64,000 nucleotides of DNA from Alphaproteobacteria bacterium (GCA_024743195.1 JANSXE010000001.1:1-64000); one strand, 5' to 3'. Shown: positions 49,134 to 59,997, counted from the stretch's first letter. Program-made: numbers and translations. The notes: generated by a model not told the origin, from the letters alone.

Positions 49134-49835
49134 CTACCGCCTGCGCTCAGGGCTCCGCTCGCCTTTCGTGAGTGCGGGGGCCGGGCGGGCGCCGTCGCGC
49201 GCCAGGGCGTCGGCGAGCGCTGCGGCTTGCTGCATCGCCTCCGCGACCGACGCGCGGTGCCGCTCGTCCCCGAACTCCTGATATTCGGCGGCGATGTGAT
49301 GCATCCGCTCGGCCCCGAGATAGTGCCGGACCGTGTCGACATGAGCCGCGAGGTGGTTCATCGACGCGCGAACGCCGCCCGGCTCGAAGCCGAACTCGCC
49401 GCTCGACGTGAAGAGCGCGAGCGTCTTGCCCCCGAGGATCGGCCGCAGCGGGAAGTCGCCGCGCGCCAGATCGAACGAGAAGGTTCGGTTCACGCGGACG
49501 ACCTGATCGACCCAAGCCTTCAGGGCCGCCGGCATGCCGTAATTGTACATCGGCGCCCCCATCGCGATCACGTCCGCGCGCGCGAGTTCGTCGATCAACC
49601 GATCGGAGGCGGCGAGCTCGCAGCGCTGCGCCTCGGTGCGCTCCCCCTCCGGCGTGAAGGCGGCGGCGATCCAGGCCTCCGAGACGAAGGGCGGCGGCGC
49701 GCCGCCGACGTCGCGGCGCAGCACCTCGACGCCGGGGTCATGCCGGCGCCAGGCGTCGACGAAGGCGCCGGACAGCGACCGCGATATCGACCGGACGGCC
49801 CGGGCGCTTGCGTCGATGTGCAACAGAACGGTCAT
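49134..49835 (-). CDS. azoR: FMN-dependent NADH-azoreductase
   Basis: The 233-residue flavodoxin-fold enzyme begins M-T-V-L-L-H-I-D-A-S-A-R-A-V-R-S-I-S-R, the FMN phosphate loop of AzoR, and has A-P-M-Y-N-Y-G-M-P-A-A-L-K-A-W-V-D and the G-E-F-G-F region. It reduces quinones and azo compounds with NADH. The upstream frame is open but has no family similarity, so 49835 is the start. A LysR gene lies 106 bases upstream on the same strand. The C-terminal 20 residues are arginine-rich and unlike the family. Confidence 0.9.
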   Translation of the reverse strand: MTVLLHIDASARAVRSISRSLSGAFVDAWRRHDPGVEVLRRDVGGAPPPFVSEAWIAAAFTPEGERTEAQRCELAASDRLIDELARADVIAMGAPMYNYGMPAALKAWVDQVVRVNRTFSFDLARGDFPLRPILGGKTLALFTSSGEFGFEPGGVRASMNHLAAHVDTVRHYLGAERMHHIAAEYQEFGDERHRASVAEAMQQAAALADALARDGARPAPALTKGERSPERRR

Positions 49836-49941
49836 GATCAATCTCCCTACTTCCCGGCCGCGAGGATGCGTTCGGGACTTAGATCGACCAGGACGGCGTC
49901 CGGGACAAACGAGGAGTCTGCAGCCGACGGGTGAGGTCGCT

Positions 49942-50883
49942 TCATCCGTCGGGACGCGCACCTCCTCCGACCGCTTCCGCGAGAATCCAGTCCGCGAAGG
50001 CGCGCTGCGCACCCTGCGCGTCCGAGGGCTCGGTCACGACCAGCCAATAGCTCTTGTGCGGCAGCTCGGCGGCGAAGGGCGCGATCAGGCGACCGGCGCG
50101 CAGCAGACGATCCGCCGCGACAAGGCTGACGAGCGCCGCCCCGCGGCCGGCGGCCGCATCCTCCAGGCACAGATGCTCGTCGCTATAGGTCGCCTGGACG
50201 GCCGGCGGCGACCCCGGGGCCTCCGCCCGGCGCCACCAGCCCGTCCAATCCGGATCGCCGGCGCCGAAGTTCCGCCACTCATACTGCAGAAGCGGCGTCC
50301 GCCGCAGCGCCGACAGCCGATCCGCCGCCGTCTCCGCCGGATCGAGCAGGCCCGGCGCGCACACTGGCGCGATCCGGTCCTCGATCAGAAATCGGGCGCC
50401 CGGCGGTTCCGACCCGCGGTGCGCATAGCGTATGGCGACGTCGATCCGATCGCGACCCGGGATCAAGCGATCGTCCGTCGCCAGCAGGCGGAGCGGGATA
50501 TCCGGATGCGCCTCCCGGAAGGTCGCCAGACGCGGGCCCAGCCAGTTGGTCGCGAAGGACATGGTCGCCGTAACGGTCAACGGCGCCGCCGCCTCCTCTT
50601 CGCCGAGAAGCTCCTGGGCCTCTCTCAAATGATCGAAGCCGCGCCAGACGGCCTCCGCATAGCGCTTGCCGAGCGGCGTCAGCTTCAGAGCGCGGGTCAG
50701 CCGGACGAAGAGCGGGGCGCCGACATGCTCTTCAAGGCTGCGGATCCGGTGGCTGACGGCCGTGGGCGTGATGTGAAGCTCTTCCGCCGCCCGCTGGAAG
50801 CTGCAGCTTCGGGCGGCCGCGTCGAAGGCCTCCAGCGCCTTCAAGGGCGGCAGACGTCTGCGGGATCGCGAGGGCGGCGGCAT
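49942..50883 (-). CDS. LysR family regulator, GcvA-like
   Basis: The 313-residue protein has a LysR winged helix (L-K-A-L-E-A-F-D-A-A-A-R-S-C-S-F and I-T-P-T-A-V-S-H-R-I-R-S-L-E-E) and a substrate-binding-like effector domain. The P-P-L-K-A-L-E-A-F start is GcvA-type. It lies upstream of azoR in the same direction and may control it. The 273 bases upstream, shared with the oxidoreductase at 51157, hold no other gene. Confidence 0.9.
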   Translation of the reverse strand: MPPPSRSRRRLPPLKALEAFDAAARSCSFQRAAEELHITPTAVSHRIRSLEEHVGAPLFVRLTRALKLTPLGKRYAEAVWRGFDHLREAQELLGEEEAAAPLTVTATMSFATNWLGPRLATFREAHPDIPLRLLATDDRLIPGRDRIDVAIRYAHRGSEPPGARFLIEDRIAPVCAPGLLDPAETAADRLSALRRTPLLQYEWRNFGAGDPDWTGWWRRAEAPGSPPAVQATYSDEHLCLEDAAAGRGAALVSLVAADRLLRAGRLIAPFAAELPHKSYWLVVTEPSDAQGAQRAFADWILAEAVGGGARPDG

Positions 50884-51156
50884 GGGCTTTACAGGACTCT
50901 GGAGGTCGGAGGAGCGCGCGCGTTCTTGCGGGCGCGCGGCCACACCCTACGCGTCTTGCACGGCGGGAGCCAAGGGCGCGGCTCCCTGCTTCTCGTCCCA
51001 TCGCGCGCCGCCCGCAGGCGCTCGGCCCCTCACACGGCCCAAGGGGCGCAGCCGACCGCTCCCGAGGGAGCGGTTTCCGGCGGAGAGGGGTTGGGGGGAG
51101 GGAGCGGCGGCGGTAGGCTCTGGCGGTCGCGCGCTTGGACGAGGGAGAGGGACGCG

Positions 51157-52299
51157 ATGAGCGACCATCCGGACGTGTTGATTATCGGCGGCGGGATCGC
51201 CGGGGCCTCTTTGGGGGCGGAACTGGCGGCGGCGGGCGCGGTCGTCACCGTCTTGGAGGCGGAGGATCAGCCGGGCTATCACGCGACCGGCCGGTCGGCG
51301 GCGCATTTCATCGAGTGCTACGGGCCGCCGCCGGTGCGCGCCTTCAACAAGGCGACCCGGCCCTTCCTGGAGGACCCGCCAGCGGATTTCGCCGAGCGCG
51401 GCTTCCTGAAAGACCGGCCGCTGGTCTGGATCGCGACGGAGGCGGACGCCCCGACGCTGGACCGGCTGGTCGCGGCGGAAAGCTGCCTCGCCCTCCTGCC
51501 GGTCGCGGAGGCGGTGCGGCGCGCGCCGATCCTGCGGCCCGACGGGATCGTGCGCGCGGCGGTGGAGGAGACGGCGGCCGACATCGACGTCGGCGCGCTG
51601 CATCAGGCCTATCTCGCCGCGCTGAAGCGTCGGGGCGGGCGTCTGATCTCCTCGGCCCGGGCGGCGCGGATCGAGAAGCGCGACGGTCTGTGGACCGTCG
51701 AGACAGCCCCTGCCAGCTACGCCGCGCCGGTGCTGGTCAACGCCGCCGGCGCCTGGGCGGGCGAGATCGGGGCGATGGCGGGCCTGCCGCCGATACGGCT
51801 CAACCCGATGCGCCGGTCGGCCGCCTTGCTGCCCGCGCCGGAGGCGACGGACTTTGCCGATTGGCCGCTGATCGGCGACATCGGAGAGCGCTTCTATTTC
51901 AAGCCGGAAGCGGGCAAGCTCCTCGTCTCCCCCGCCGACGAAATCCCATGCGCGCCGATGGACGCCCAGGTCGATGACATGGCGCTGGCGGAGGGTCTCG
52001 ACCGCTTCGAGCGAGCGACGACCTACAGGCTTTCCCGACTGGAGACGAGTTGGGCGGGCCTGCGGACCTTCGCAAACGACCGCGTCCCGCTGGTCGGCTT
52101 CGATGCGGCCGACGGCGGCGACGGCTTCTTCTGGTTCGCGGGCCAGGGCGGCTACGGCGTGCAGACCTCGGCCGGCATGGCCTGGACCGGCGCCGCGCTC
52201 GTCCAGGGCGCGCCGATCCCGGAGCGCCTCGCGGCGCTGGGGCTGGAGGCCGCCGCGCTCGACCCGCGCCGGGCGCAGCCGGACGCGTTGATCCATTGA
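51157..52299 (+). CDS. FAD-dependent oxidoreductase (DAO family)
   Basis: The 380-residue protein starts with the FAD-binding Rossmann motif V-L-I-I-G-G-G-I-A-G-A-S-L-G and ends with the DAO-type G-F-F-W-F-A-G-Q-G-G-Y-G-V-Q-T-S. The family oxidises amino acids, glycine/sarcosine or related amines; the nearest recognisable pattern is D-amino acid or glycine oxidase-like. The ATG at 51157 follows GAGGGAGAGGG. Its stop faces paaY. Confidence 0.86.
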   Translation: MSDHPDVLIIGGGIAGASLGAELAAAGAVVTVLEAEDQPGYHATGRSAAHFIECYGPPPVRAFNKATRPFLEDPPADFAERGFLKDRPLVWIATEADAPTLDRLVAAESCLALLPVAEAVRRAPILRPDGIVRAAVEETAADIDVGALHQAYLAALKRRGGRLISSARAARIEKRDGLWTVETAPASYAAPVLVNAAGAWAGEIGAMAGLPPIRLNPMRRSAALLPAPEATDFADWPLIGDIGERFYFKPEAGKLLVSPADEIPCAPMDAQVDDMALAEGLDRFERATTYRLSRLETSWAGLRTFANDRVPLVGFDAADGGDGFFWFAGQGGYGVQTSAGMAWTGAALVQGAPIPERLAALGLEAAALDPRRAQPDALIH

Positions 52300-52324
52300 G
52301 GCGCGGCTGCAGGCCGCGGACGGA

Positions 52325-52936
52325 TCAGCCCCGCGTCTTGCTCTGGAACAGGGGCACGCTCTCCCCGGCGTCGACCTGGGGACGGTCGGGCTCCTCCTCC
52401 TCCAGCGGATCGACCAGCGCCATGGTGGCGAGCGAACGCTCGGCCAGGCGCTGATAGTCGGCGGTCCCTTCCCGCTTCCAGGCGATCTCCTGCTCGCTCA
52501 GCTCGCGCAGGACCTTGGCGGGCGAGCCGACGCACAGCATGCGCGCCGGCAGCTCGAACCCCGCCTTCACGAAGGCCATGGCCGCGACCATCGAGCTCTC
52601 GCCCAGCACCGCGCCGTCCATCACGACCGAGTTCATGCCGACCAGCGCGTCCTTGCCCACGATGCAGCCGTGCAGGATGGCGCCGTGGCCGACATGGCCG
52701 TCCTCCTCCACCACGCAGTCCATCCCAGGGAAGGCGTGCATGGTGCAGTTGTCCTGCAAATTCGCGCCCTTGCGCAGCATCACCCGGCCGAAATCCCCGC
52801 GCATCGCGGCGAAGGGTCCGACATAGCAGTTCGGCCCGACGAGCGCGTCGCCGATCAGCACGGCCGTCGGGTGGACGAAGGCGCTCGGGTGGATGACGGG
52901 CGTCACCCCGTCGATGGCGTAGACCTTGGGACGCAT
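52325..52936 (-). CDS. paaY: PaaY, gamma-carbonic-anhydrase-like thioesterase
   Basis: The 203-residue hexapeptide-repeat protein (left-handed beta-helix) has P[12 protein letters not shown], [15 protein letters not shown] and [12 protein letters not shown], with the histidines that bind metal in this fold. PaaY proteins hydrolyse ring-hydroxylated or stalled CoA thioesters of the phenylacetate pathway. It is 15 bases downstream of paaN in the same direction, supporting the paa assignment. Confidence 0.93.
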   Translation of the reverse strand: MRPKVYAIDGVTPVIHPSAFVHPTAVLIGDALVGPNCYVGPFAAMRGDFGRVMLRKGANLQDNCTMHAFPGMDCVVEEDGHVGHGAILHGCIVGKDALVGMNSVVMDGAVLGESSMVAAMAFVKAGFELPARMLCVGSPAKVLRELSEQEIAWKREGTADYQRLAERSLATMALVDPLEEEEPDRPQVDAGESVPLFQSKTRG

Positions 52937-52951
52937 GCTCGGGAGGACCTT

Positions 52952-54652
52952 CTATTCGGCGGCCGCCGCTCCCGCCTCCGCCTCCACGGGATAGCGGATC
53001 TCCACCACCCGGAAGCGGTTGGCGACGAAGGCCGCGTCGACCAGCGCGGAATTGGCGGCCGGGTTCGCGCCGGTCGCATGGAAATCGCTGAAGGCCGCGG
53101 TCTGGTTGACGAAGACCCCGCCCGTCAGATTGACGCTGAGCGCCACGCCCACATCCTGCGCGATCTCCTCCGCCTTGTGCAACGTCTCAGCGTTGTCGGA
53201 ATAGAGCCCGGCCGTGATCGCGCCCTTGCTGGCCACCGTTTCCCGCCAGGCGGCGAGCGCGCCGTCGATCCCGTCGCAGGCGACGATGAAGGAGATCGGG
53301 CCGAACAGCTCGCTTTCGTATGTGTCGCGCTGCGCCGCGTCGATCTTCAGGATCAGCGGCGTGCGGATGCGGGCGTCGGGATAGTCCGCCGGCGCGATGG
53401 CGCGGCTGGCGAGCGCGACCTCGCCAAGCGAGGCCGCCGCCTCGATCCGCTCCGCCGTCGCCGGCGCCTGGATCGCGCCGAGGACGGCGGCCGCGCGCTC
53501 CTCGTCCGAGAGGAACTTGTCGACCGCGCCGGCGATCAGGCCGGCCACCTCGTCGAAGGAGAGATGATTGTCGCCGACCCGGATCCCGTCGCGCGGGACG
53601 AAGAAGTTCTGCGGCGTGGTGCACATCTGCCCGGAATAGAGCGAGAGCGTGAAGCTCAGATTCCGCGCCATGCCCTTCACGTCGGCGAAATCGTCGATCA
53701 CGACCGCGTTGACGCCCGCCTTTTCCGTATAGACCTGGGCCTGACGGCAATTCAGCTCCAGCCATTCCCCGAACTGGTTCGAGCCCGTGAAGTCGATCAC
53801 CTTCACCTCGGGCCTCAGGCACAGATCCTGCGCGACCGGCGCCGCGCGGCTGTCGGTCAGGAGCGTGACCAGATTCGGGTCGAACCCCGCCTCCGCCAGG
53901 ACCCCGCGCACGATCTCGACCGAGACGGCGAGCGGCAGAACAGCCCCCGGGTGCGGCTTCACGATGACCGGATTGCCCGTCGCCAGCGAGGCGAAGAGGC
54001 CCGGATAGCCGTTCCAGGTGGGGAAGGTGGAGACCCCGATCATCACCGCCACGCCGCGCGGCACGGTCTTGAAATGCTTGTCCATCACCAGGGGCGGGTT
54101 CTTGCCCTGGGGCTTCTCCCAGCGCGCGACCGCCGGGACGGAGGCCATCTCGCGATAGGCGTAGGTTACGGCTTCCAGCCCCCGGTCCTGCGCGTGCGGA
54201 CCGCCGGCCTGGAAGGCCATCATGAAGCCCTGGCCGGTGGTGTGCTGGACGGCGTGCGCCATCTCGAAGCTGTTGGCGTTGATGCGCGCCAGCGCCTCCA
54301 GACAGACGCCCGTGCGCGCCTCCACGCCCGCGTCGCGCCAGGCTTTCATTCCGGCCTGGACGGCGGCCAACGCCTGATCCACCGAAAGCTTCGGATAGGT
54401 CACGCCGAGCGCGATCCCATAGGGCGATTGCTCCCCCGTCGCGTGATATTCCACGCCGGGATGGCCCGCCATCCCGAAGGGCTTGCCGAGCCGTGCCTTG
54501 AAGGCGGCCTCGCCGTCCTCGGCCGCGGTCTCGCCATAGATCCTGGGCGACGGACGCTCCGAATAGGGCGACCAGTAGCCGCGGCTCGCGATCGTCGCGA
54601 GGGCGGTCTCCAGCGTGTCTTTATGCTTGGCGAAGAAGTCGGCGGCGGCCAT
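52952..54652 (-). CDS. paaN: PaaN, aldehyde dehydrogenase-type phenylacetate degradation protein
   Basis: The 566-residue protein is an aldehyde dehydrogenase relative of the PaaN type (F-F-A-K-H-K-D-T-L-E, S-R-G-Y-W-S-P-Y-S-E-R-P-S). The catalytic Cys is in L-Y-S-G-Q-M-C-T-T-P-Q-N, and the general base Glu is in the N-terminal half of the catalytic domain. In organisms without the bifunctional PaaZ it is thought to oxidise the ring-opened semialdehyde. No hydratase domain is attached. The start M-A-A-A-D-F-F at 54652 follows GGAAGAGG. It diverges from paaG across a candidate PaaX operator. Confidence 0.92.
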   Translation of the reverse strand: MAAADFFAKHKDTLETALATIASRGYWSPYSERPSPRIYGETAAEDGEAAFKARLGKPFGMAGHPGVEYHATGEQSPYGIALGVTYPKLSVDQALAAVQAGMKAWRDAGVEARTGVCLEALARINANSFEMAHAVQHTTGQGFMMAFQAGGPHAQDRGLEAVTYAYREMASVPAVARWEKPQGKNPPLVMDKHFKTVPRGVAVMIGVSTFPTWNGYPGLFASLATGNPVIVKPHPGAVLPLAVSVEIVRGVLAEAGFDPNLVTLLTDSRAAPVAQDLCLRPEVKVIDFTGSNQFGEWLELNCRQAQVYTEKAGVNAVVIDDFADVKGMARNLSFTLSLYSGQMCTTPQNFFVPRDGIRVGDNHLSFDEVAGLIAGAVDKFLSDEERAAAVLGAIQAPATAERIEAAASLGEVALASRAIAPADYPDARIRTPLILKIDAAQRDTYESELFGPISFIVACDGIDGALAAWRETVASKGAITAGLYSDNAETLHKAEEIAQDVGVALSVNLTGGVFVNQTAAFSDFHATGANPAANSALVDAAFVANRFRVVEIRYPVEAEAGAAAAE

Positions 54653-54724
54653 GGTTGGGTTCCTCTTCCGGGGATGCGCTTCTGGCGGCGCGTCCGGGTC
54701 GGCTTGCGGATCGGGTGCAAAACC

Positions 54725-54764
54725 TGATACCAAAATAGGGTCATTCTGTCTAACAATTGTATCG
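54725..54764. promoter_or_regulatory. candidate PaaX operator between paaN and paaG
   Basis: TGATAC (54725-54730) and GTATCG (54759-54764) match in five of six arm positions and span 40 bases with a 28-base spacer, the same geometry as the site before paaA. It lies 32 bases upstream of paaG in the AT-rich divergent gap. Confidence 0.5.
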
Positions 54765-54796
54765 CTTTTGCCGAGCGATCGCCTGGGAGAGACGCC

Positions 54797-55600
54797 GTGA
54801 CGGCCTATGACACGATCCTCTATGCGGTCGAGGGCGGGATCGCCCGCCTGACCCTGAACCGACCGGACAAGCTGAACAGCTTCACGGTGCAGATGCATGA
54901 GGAGGTGCGCGACGCGCTCGACCGCACGGCGGCCGACGAGAGCGCGCGCTGCCTCTTGCTGACCGGCGCCGGCCGCGGCTTCTGCGCCGGCCAGGATTTG
55001 AGCGACCGCGCCGTCGACCCGAACGACCCGGACGCCGCCGCGCCGGATTTGGGAGAGTCGCTGGAGCAGCGCTACAACCCGCTCGTGCGCCGGATCGCCG
55101 GGCTGGACAAACCGGCGGTCTGCGCCGTCAACGGCGTCGCAGCCGGCGCCGGCGCCAACCTCGCCTTGGCCTGCGACATCGTGATCGCCGCGCGCTCCGC
55201 CAGCTTCATCCAGGCCTTCTGCAAGATCGGGCTGATCCCGGATTCGGGCGGCACCTGGTCGCTGCCGCGGCGGGTGGGGCTGGCCCGCGCCAAGGGGCTG
55301 GCGCTGCTCGGCGACAAGCTGCCGGCGGAGCAGGCGGAGGCCTGGGGCCTGATCTGGAAGGCGGTGGCGGACGAGGCGCTGGCCGACGAGGCGGGCCGCA
55401 TCGCCGCCCAACTCGCCGCCGGACCGACCAAGGGGCTCGGCCTGATCAAGCAGGCGCTGAACCAGAGCTTCGACAACGATCTCGACGCGCAGCTCGACCT
55501 GGAGCGGGACCTGCAGCGCGAGGCCGGCCGCACCGAGGACTATCGCGAGGGCGTGCGCGCCTTCATGGAGAAGCGCGCGCCGCGCTTCGTCGGGCGCTGA
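54797..55600 (+). CDS. paaG: 1,2-epoxyphenylacetyl-CoA isomerase PaaG
   Basis: This 267-residue crotonase-fold enzyme isomerises the CoA epoxide to the oxepin, and shifts double bonds in the later beta-oxidation. It has N-R-P-D-K-L-N-S-F, G-A-G-R-G-F-C-A-G-Q-D-L as oxyanion hole 1, and N-G-V-A-A-G-A-G-A-N-L-A-L-A-C-D for the second, with Asp in I-P-D-S-G-G-T-W. These are typical of PaaG. The GTG start at 54797 is preferred. It is the first gene of a rightward paa operon. Confidence 0.93.
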   Translation: MTAYDTILYAVEGGIARLTLNRPDKLNSFTVQMHEEVRDALDRTAADESARCLLLTGAGRGFCAGQDLSDRAVDPNDPDAAAPDLGESLEQRYNPLVRRIAGLDKPAVCAVNGVAAGAGANLALACDIVIAARSASFIQAFCKIGLIPDSGGTWSLPRRVGLARAKGLALLGDKLPAEQAEAWGLIWKAVADEALADEAGRIAAQLAAGPTKGLGLIKQALNQSFDNDLDAQLDLERDLQREAGRTEDYREGVRAFMEKRAPRFVGR

Positions 55601-55622
55601 GACGCGAATGCGCAAGCCGCTT

Positions 55623-55777
55623 CATCCTTCGAGACGGGCGCTGGCGCGCCCTCCTCAGGATGAGGGCCGGGGAGTAGGATTGCCGCCCGACCCTCGTCCT
55701 CAGGAGCGGCCGGGGACTAGGATTGCCGCCTGACCCTCGTCCTGAGGAGCGGCCGGCAGGCCGCGTCTCGAAGGGCG
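55623..55777. repeat. intergenic palindromic repeat, CATCCTTCGAGAC type (copy 2)
   Basis: This element begins CATCCTTCGAGACGGGC and ends CGTCTCGAAGGGCG like the copy at 37273-37386. It has an internal 43-base tandem duplication (55667-55709 and 55710-55752), so it is an expanded version. It separates paaG from paaI. Confidence 0.82.
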
Positions 55778-55808
55778 TGCGGATGGGCGCGATGAAAGAG
55801 ACGACGCA

Positions 55809-56258
55809 ATGACCGAGACCGACCCGCAGACGATCGCCGAGGCCGCCGCCGACGCGATGTTCGAGAAGGACAACGCCAGCCGGGCGCTGGGCATGGCGAT
55901 CGAAGAGGTGCGTCCCGGCTACGCGCGGCTCACCATGACCGTGCGCGAGGACATGGTGAACGGCCATGCGATCTGCCATGGCGGGCTGATCTTCACGCTG
56001 GCCGACAGCGCCTTCGCCTTCGGCTGCAACAGCTACAACAAGGCGACCGTGGCGTCCGGCTGCGAGATCGCCTTCGTCGCGCCGGCGAAGCTGGGCGACA
56101 GGCTGACGGCGGAGTGCCGGGAGCGCGTGCTGCGCGGCCGGTCCGGCGTCTACGACATCGACGTGACCAACCAGGACGGCGAGACCATCGCCTTCTTCCG
56201 CGGCAAGTCGCGCCAGATCAAGGGCGAGATCGTCCCCGGCCTGACGGCCGTGGGCTGA
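55809..56258 (+). CDS. paaI: PaaI hotdog-fold thioesterase
   Basis: The 149-residue hotdog protein has the family core [19 protein letters not shown] with the catalytic Asp, and an N-terminal [12 protein letters not shown] segment. PaaI hydrolyses hydroxyphenylacetyl-CoA and protects the CoA pool. It follows the palindromic repeat and precedes paaJ by 43 bases. Confidence 0.94.
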   Translation: MTETDPQTIAEAAADAMFEKDNASRALGMAIEEVRPGYARLTMTVREDMVNGHAICHGGLIFTLADSAFAFGCNSYNKATVASGCEIAFVAPAKLGDRLTAECRERVLRGRSGVYDIDVTNQDGETIAFFRGKSRQIKGEIVPGLTAVG

Positions 56259-56301
56259 CGACGCCCGCCCCCTTGCTTTTGAGACGAACAGGATCCGATC
56301 C

Positions 56302-57507
<1,206 letters not shown>

Positions 57508-57527
57508 GGAACGGGAGGCGAAGAGTC

Positions 57528-58826
57528 ATGAATGCGCTGATCCCCGGCCTGCATCCGATCGAGACCGCGAGCCGCGACGAGATCGAGGCGCTGCAGCTCT
57601 CCCGCCTGAAATGGTCTGTGAAGCACGCCTACGACAACGTCCCCCATTACCGCGCCAAGCTGGACGCCGCCGGCGTCCATCCGGACGACGTGCAAGAGCT
57701 CGCGGACCTCGCCAAGCTGCCCTTCACCACCAAGGAAGACCTGCGCGAGACCTATCCCTTCGGCATGTTCGCCGCGCCGAAGGAGCGGCTGCGGCGCGTC
57801 CACGCCTCGTCCGGCACCACGGGCAAGCCGACCGTCGTCGGCTACACCGACCGCGACATCTCGATGTGGGCGGACATGGTCGCCCGCTCGATCTACGCCG
57901 CCGGCGCCCGGCCGGGCATGACGGTGCATATCGCCTATGGCTACGGGCTGTTCACCGGGGGGCTGGGCGCGCATTACGGGGTGGAGCGGCTGGGCTGCAT
58001 GGCGGTTCCCGTCTCCGGCGGGCAGACCGAGCGGCAGGTGCAGTTGATCCGCGACTTCCGACCCGAGGTCATCATGGTCACCCCCAGCTACATGCTGGCG
58101 CTGGCCGACGAGATGGAGGCGCAGGGCCTGTCGCGCGCGGACTGCTCGCTCGAGATCGGAATCTTCGGCGCGGAGCCCTGGACCGACGAGATGCGCCGCT
58201 CCATCGAGGAGCGCGTGGGCTTGAGCGCCGTCGACATCTACGGCCTCTCCGAAGTGATCGGCCCCGGCGTCGCCAATGAGGTGCGCGAGGCCAAGGACGG
58301 CCTCTATGTCTGGGAGGATCACTTCTATCCGGAGATCGTCGATCCGGAGACCGGACAACCCGTCCCGGACGGAGAGTTCGGGGAGCTGGTTTTCACCTCG
58401 CTCACCAAGGAGGCGCTGCCGATCCTGCGCTACCGCACGCGGGACCTCACGCGTCTGCTGCCGGGGACCGCGCGCTCCATGCGGCGGATGGAGAAGATCA
58501 CCGGGCGCACCGACGACATGCTGATCATCCGCGGCGTGAACCTGTTCCCCAGCCAGATCGAGGAGCTGATCCTGAAGGACCCGCGCCTCGCCCCGCACTA
58601 TCAGATCGAGGTCTGGCGCGAGGGCGCGATGGACAGGATCGCCGTCGATGTGGAGGCGCGCGATCCGGCCGCCTCGGAGGACCTCAAGGCCGAGGCGGCG
58701 ATGGACCTCGCCCACCACATCAAATCCTATATCGGCGTCAGCGCGGCCGTGCGGGTGCAGGCGGTCGGCGCCGTCGAACGCTCCATCGGCAAGGCCAAGC
58801 GCGTCGTCGACCGACGCACGGGCTAG
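57528..58826 (+). CDS. paaK: phenylacetate-CoA ligase
   Basis: PaaK activates phenylacetate with ATP and CoA. The 432-residue adenylate-forming enzyme has the phosphate loop H-A-S-S-G-T-T-G-K-P-T-V-V, Y-G-L-S-E-V-I-G-P-G-V and the C-terminal G-R-T-D-D-M-L-I-I-R-G-V-N-L-F-P-S-Q motif typical of the AMP-binding_2 family PaaK. GGGAGG precedes the ATG at 57528. It starts 20 bases after paaJ and is followed after 13 bases by paaX. Confidence 0.96.
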   Translation: MNALIPGLHPIETASRDEIEALQLSRLKWSVKHAYDNVPHYRAKLDAAGVHPDDVQELADLAKLPFTTKEDLRETYPFGMFAAPKERLRRVHASSGTTGKPTVVGYTDRDISMWADMVARSIYAAGARPGMTVHIAYGYGLFTGGLGAHYGVERLGCMAVPVSGGQTERQVQLIRDFRPEVIMVTPSYMLALADEMEAQGLSRADCSLEIGIFGAEPWTDEMRRSIEERVGLSAVDIYGLSEVIGPGVANEVREAKDGLYVWEDHFYPEIVDPETGQPVPDGEFGELVFTSLTKEALPILRYRTRDLTRLLPGTARSMRRMEKITGRTDDMLIIRGVNLFPSQIEELILKDPRLAPHYQIEVWREGAMDRIAVDVEARDPAASEDLKAEAAMDLAHHIKSYIGVSAAVRVQAVGAVERSIGKAKRVVDRRTG

Positions 58827-58839
58827 CCGGAGCCCGACG

Positions 58840-59811
58840 ATGGACGAGGCCGCCGCCCCCACCCCTTCCCGCCCTCCCGACGGGCCGCCGGGCCGGGCCG
58901 ACGTGGACGCGCTGGTCGCGCGCCTCGCCCCGCGCGCCAAGTCGCTGATCGTCACCGTTTACGGCGACGCGCTGCAGCCGCATGGGGGAAGCTGCTGGCT
59001 CGGCTCGCTGATCCGGCTGGTCGCGCCGCTCGGGCTGGGGGAGCGCATGGTGCGCACCGCCGTCTACCGCCTCTCGCAGGATGGGCTGCTGACCTCCGAA
59101 CAGGCGGGGCGGCGCAGCTACTACGCGCTCACCGCCGACGGACGGCGCCAGTTCGAATCGGCCCAGACCCGCATCTACGCCCTGCCGGAGCGGGATTGGG
59201 ACGGGCGCTGGCTTTTCGTGCTGCTGACCGACGACGCGCCGGCCCCCGCGCGCGAGGCGCTCCGCAAAGAGCTCGCCTTCCAGGGTTTCTCGGCCCTTTC
59301 CCCCGCCCTCTTCGCCCATCCGGCCGCCGACGCCGGAACGGCGCGCCGGGCCGTCGCCGCCCACGGGCTCGAAGAGCATGCGCTGACCCTCGAAGCCGCC
59401 GCCGGGGACGCCGCGCCCTTGCGCCCCCTGCGCCGCATCGTCGCCGGCGGCTGGGCGCTCGACGCCATGGACGCGCAGTACCGCGCCTTCCTGGAGGCCT
59501 TCCGCCCGCTGGGGGAGCGCCTGCGCGCCGCCGGTCCGCCGGATGCGGAGGCCGCCTTCCTGCTGCGCGTGCTGCTGATCCACGACTACCGCCGCATCCT
59601 GCTGCGCGATCCCGGCCTGCCGCCGGAGCTCCTGCCGACCGACTGGGCGGGAACCCGCGCGACCCTGCTCGCCGCCGACCTTTACCACCGCCTCGCGCCG
59701 GCCGCCGAACGCTGGCTCGCCGCGACGGTCGCAACCCGCGACGGCCCCCTGCCCCCGGCCGACCCCGGCTTCTTCCGCCGCTTCGGCGGGCTCGAGCGCG
59801 CGGCGCGCTGA
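58840..59811 (+). CDS. paaX: PaaX-type transcriptional repressor
   Basis: The 323-residue protein has the PaaX layout: a winged helix (S-L-I-V-T-V-Y-G-D-A-L, R-T-A-V-Y-R-L-S-Q-D-G-L-L), a central beta domain (R-D-W-D-G-R-W-L-F-V-L-L) and a C-terminal helical domain (H-D-Y-R-R-I-L-L-R-D-P-x-L-P). PaaX represses paa operons until phenylacetyl-CoA binds it. It is the last gene of the paaG-paaI-paaJ-paaK-paaX run. Two TGATAC-N28-GTATCR sites in the window are its likely targets. Confidence 0.93.
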   Translation: MDEAAAPTPSRPPDGPPGRADVDALVARLAPRAKSLIVTVYGDALQPHGGSCWLGSLIRLVAPLGLGERMVRTAVYRLSQDGLLTSEQAGRRSYYALTADGRRQFESAQTRIYALPERDWDGRWLFVLLTDDAPAPAREALRKELAFQGFSALSPALFAHPAADAGTARRAVAAHGLEEHALTLEAAAGDAAPLRPLRRIVAGGWALDAMDAQYRAFLEAFRPLGERLRAAGPPDAEAAFLLRVLLIHDYRRILLRDPGLPPELLPTDWAGTRATLLAADLYHRLAPAAERWLAATVATRDGPLPPADPGFFRRFGGLERAAR

Positions 59812-59927
59812 CAAACCGCCGGATGCAGCGCCCCCGGCCGAGAGGCGGCGGCAGGGCCGCAAGGACAGACGCGCTCGGCCTCCGCTGAAGCGCTGCGTTC
59901 CCGGTCTTCCGCTTCGCCCGCAGCGTC

Positions 59928-59960
59928 ACCCCGGCCGACGCGACAGCGGCGAGCCGGGGT
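59928..59960. repeat. short inverted repeat ACCCCGGC/GCCGGGGT
   Basis: ACCCCGGC (59928-59935) and GCCGGGGT (59953-59960) form a perfect eight-base stem with a 17-base loop. Repeats of the CACCCCGGC...GCCGGGGT type are common between genes of alphaproteobacteria. Confidence 0.5.
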
Positions 59961-59997
59961 CCAGAGCGGCGCGCCGGTCTGTGCGCGCGCCCCCTGG

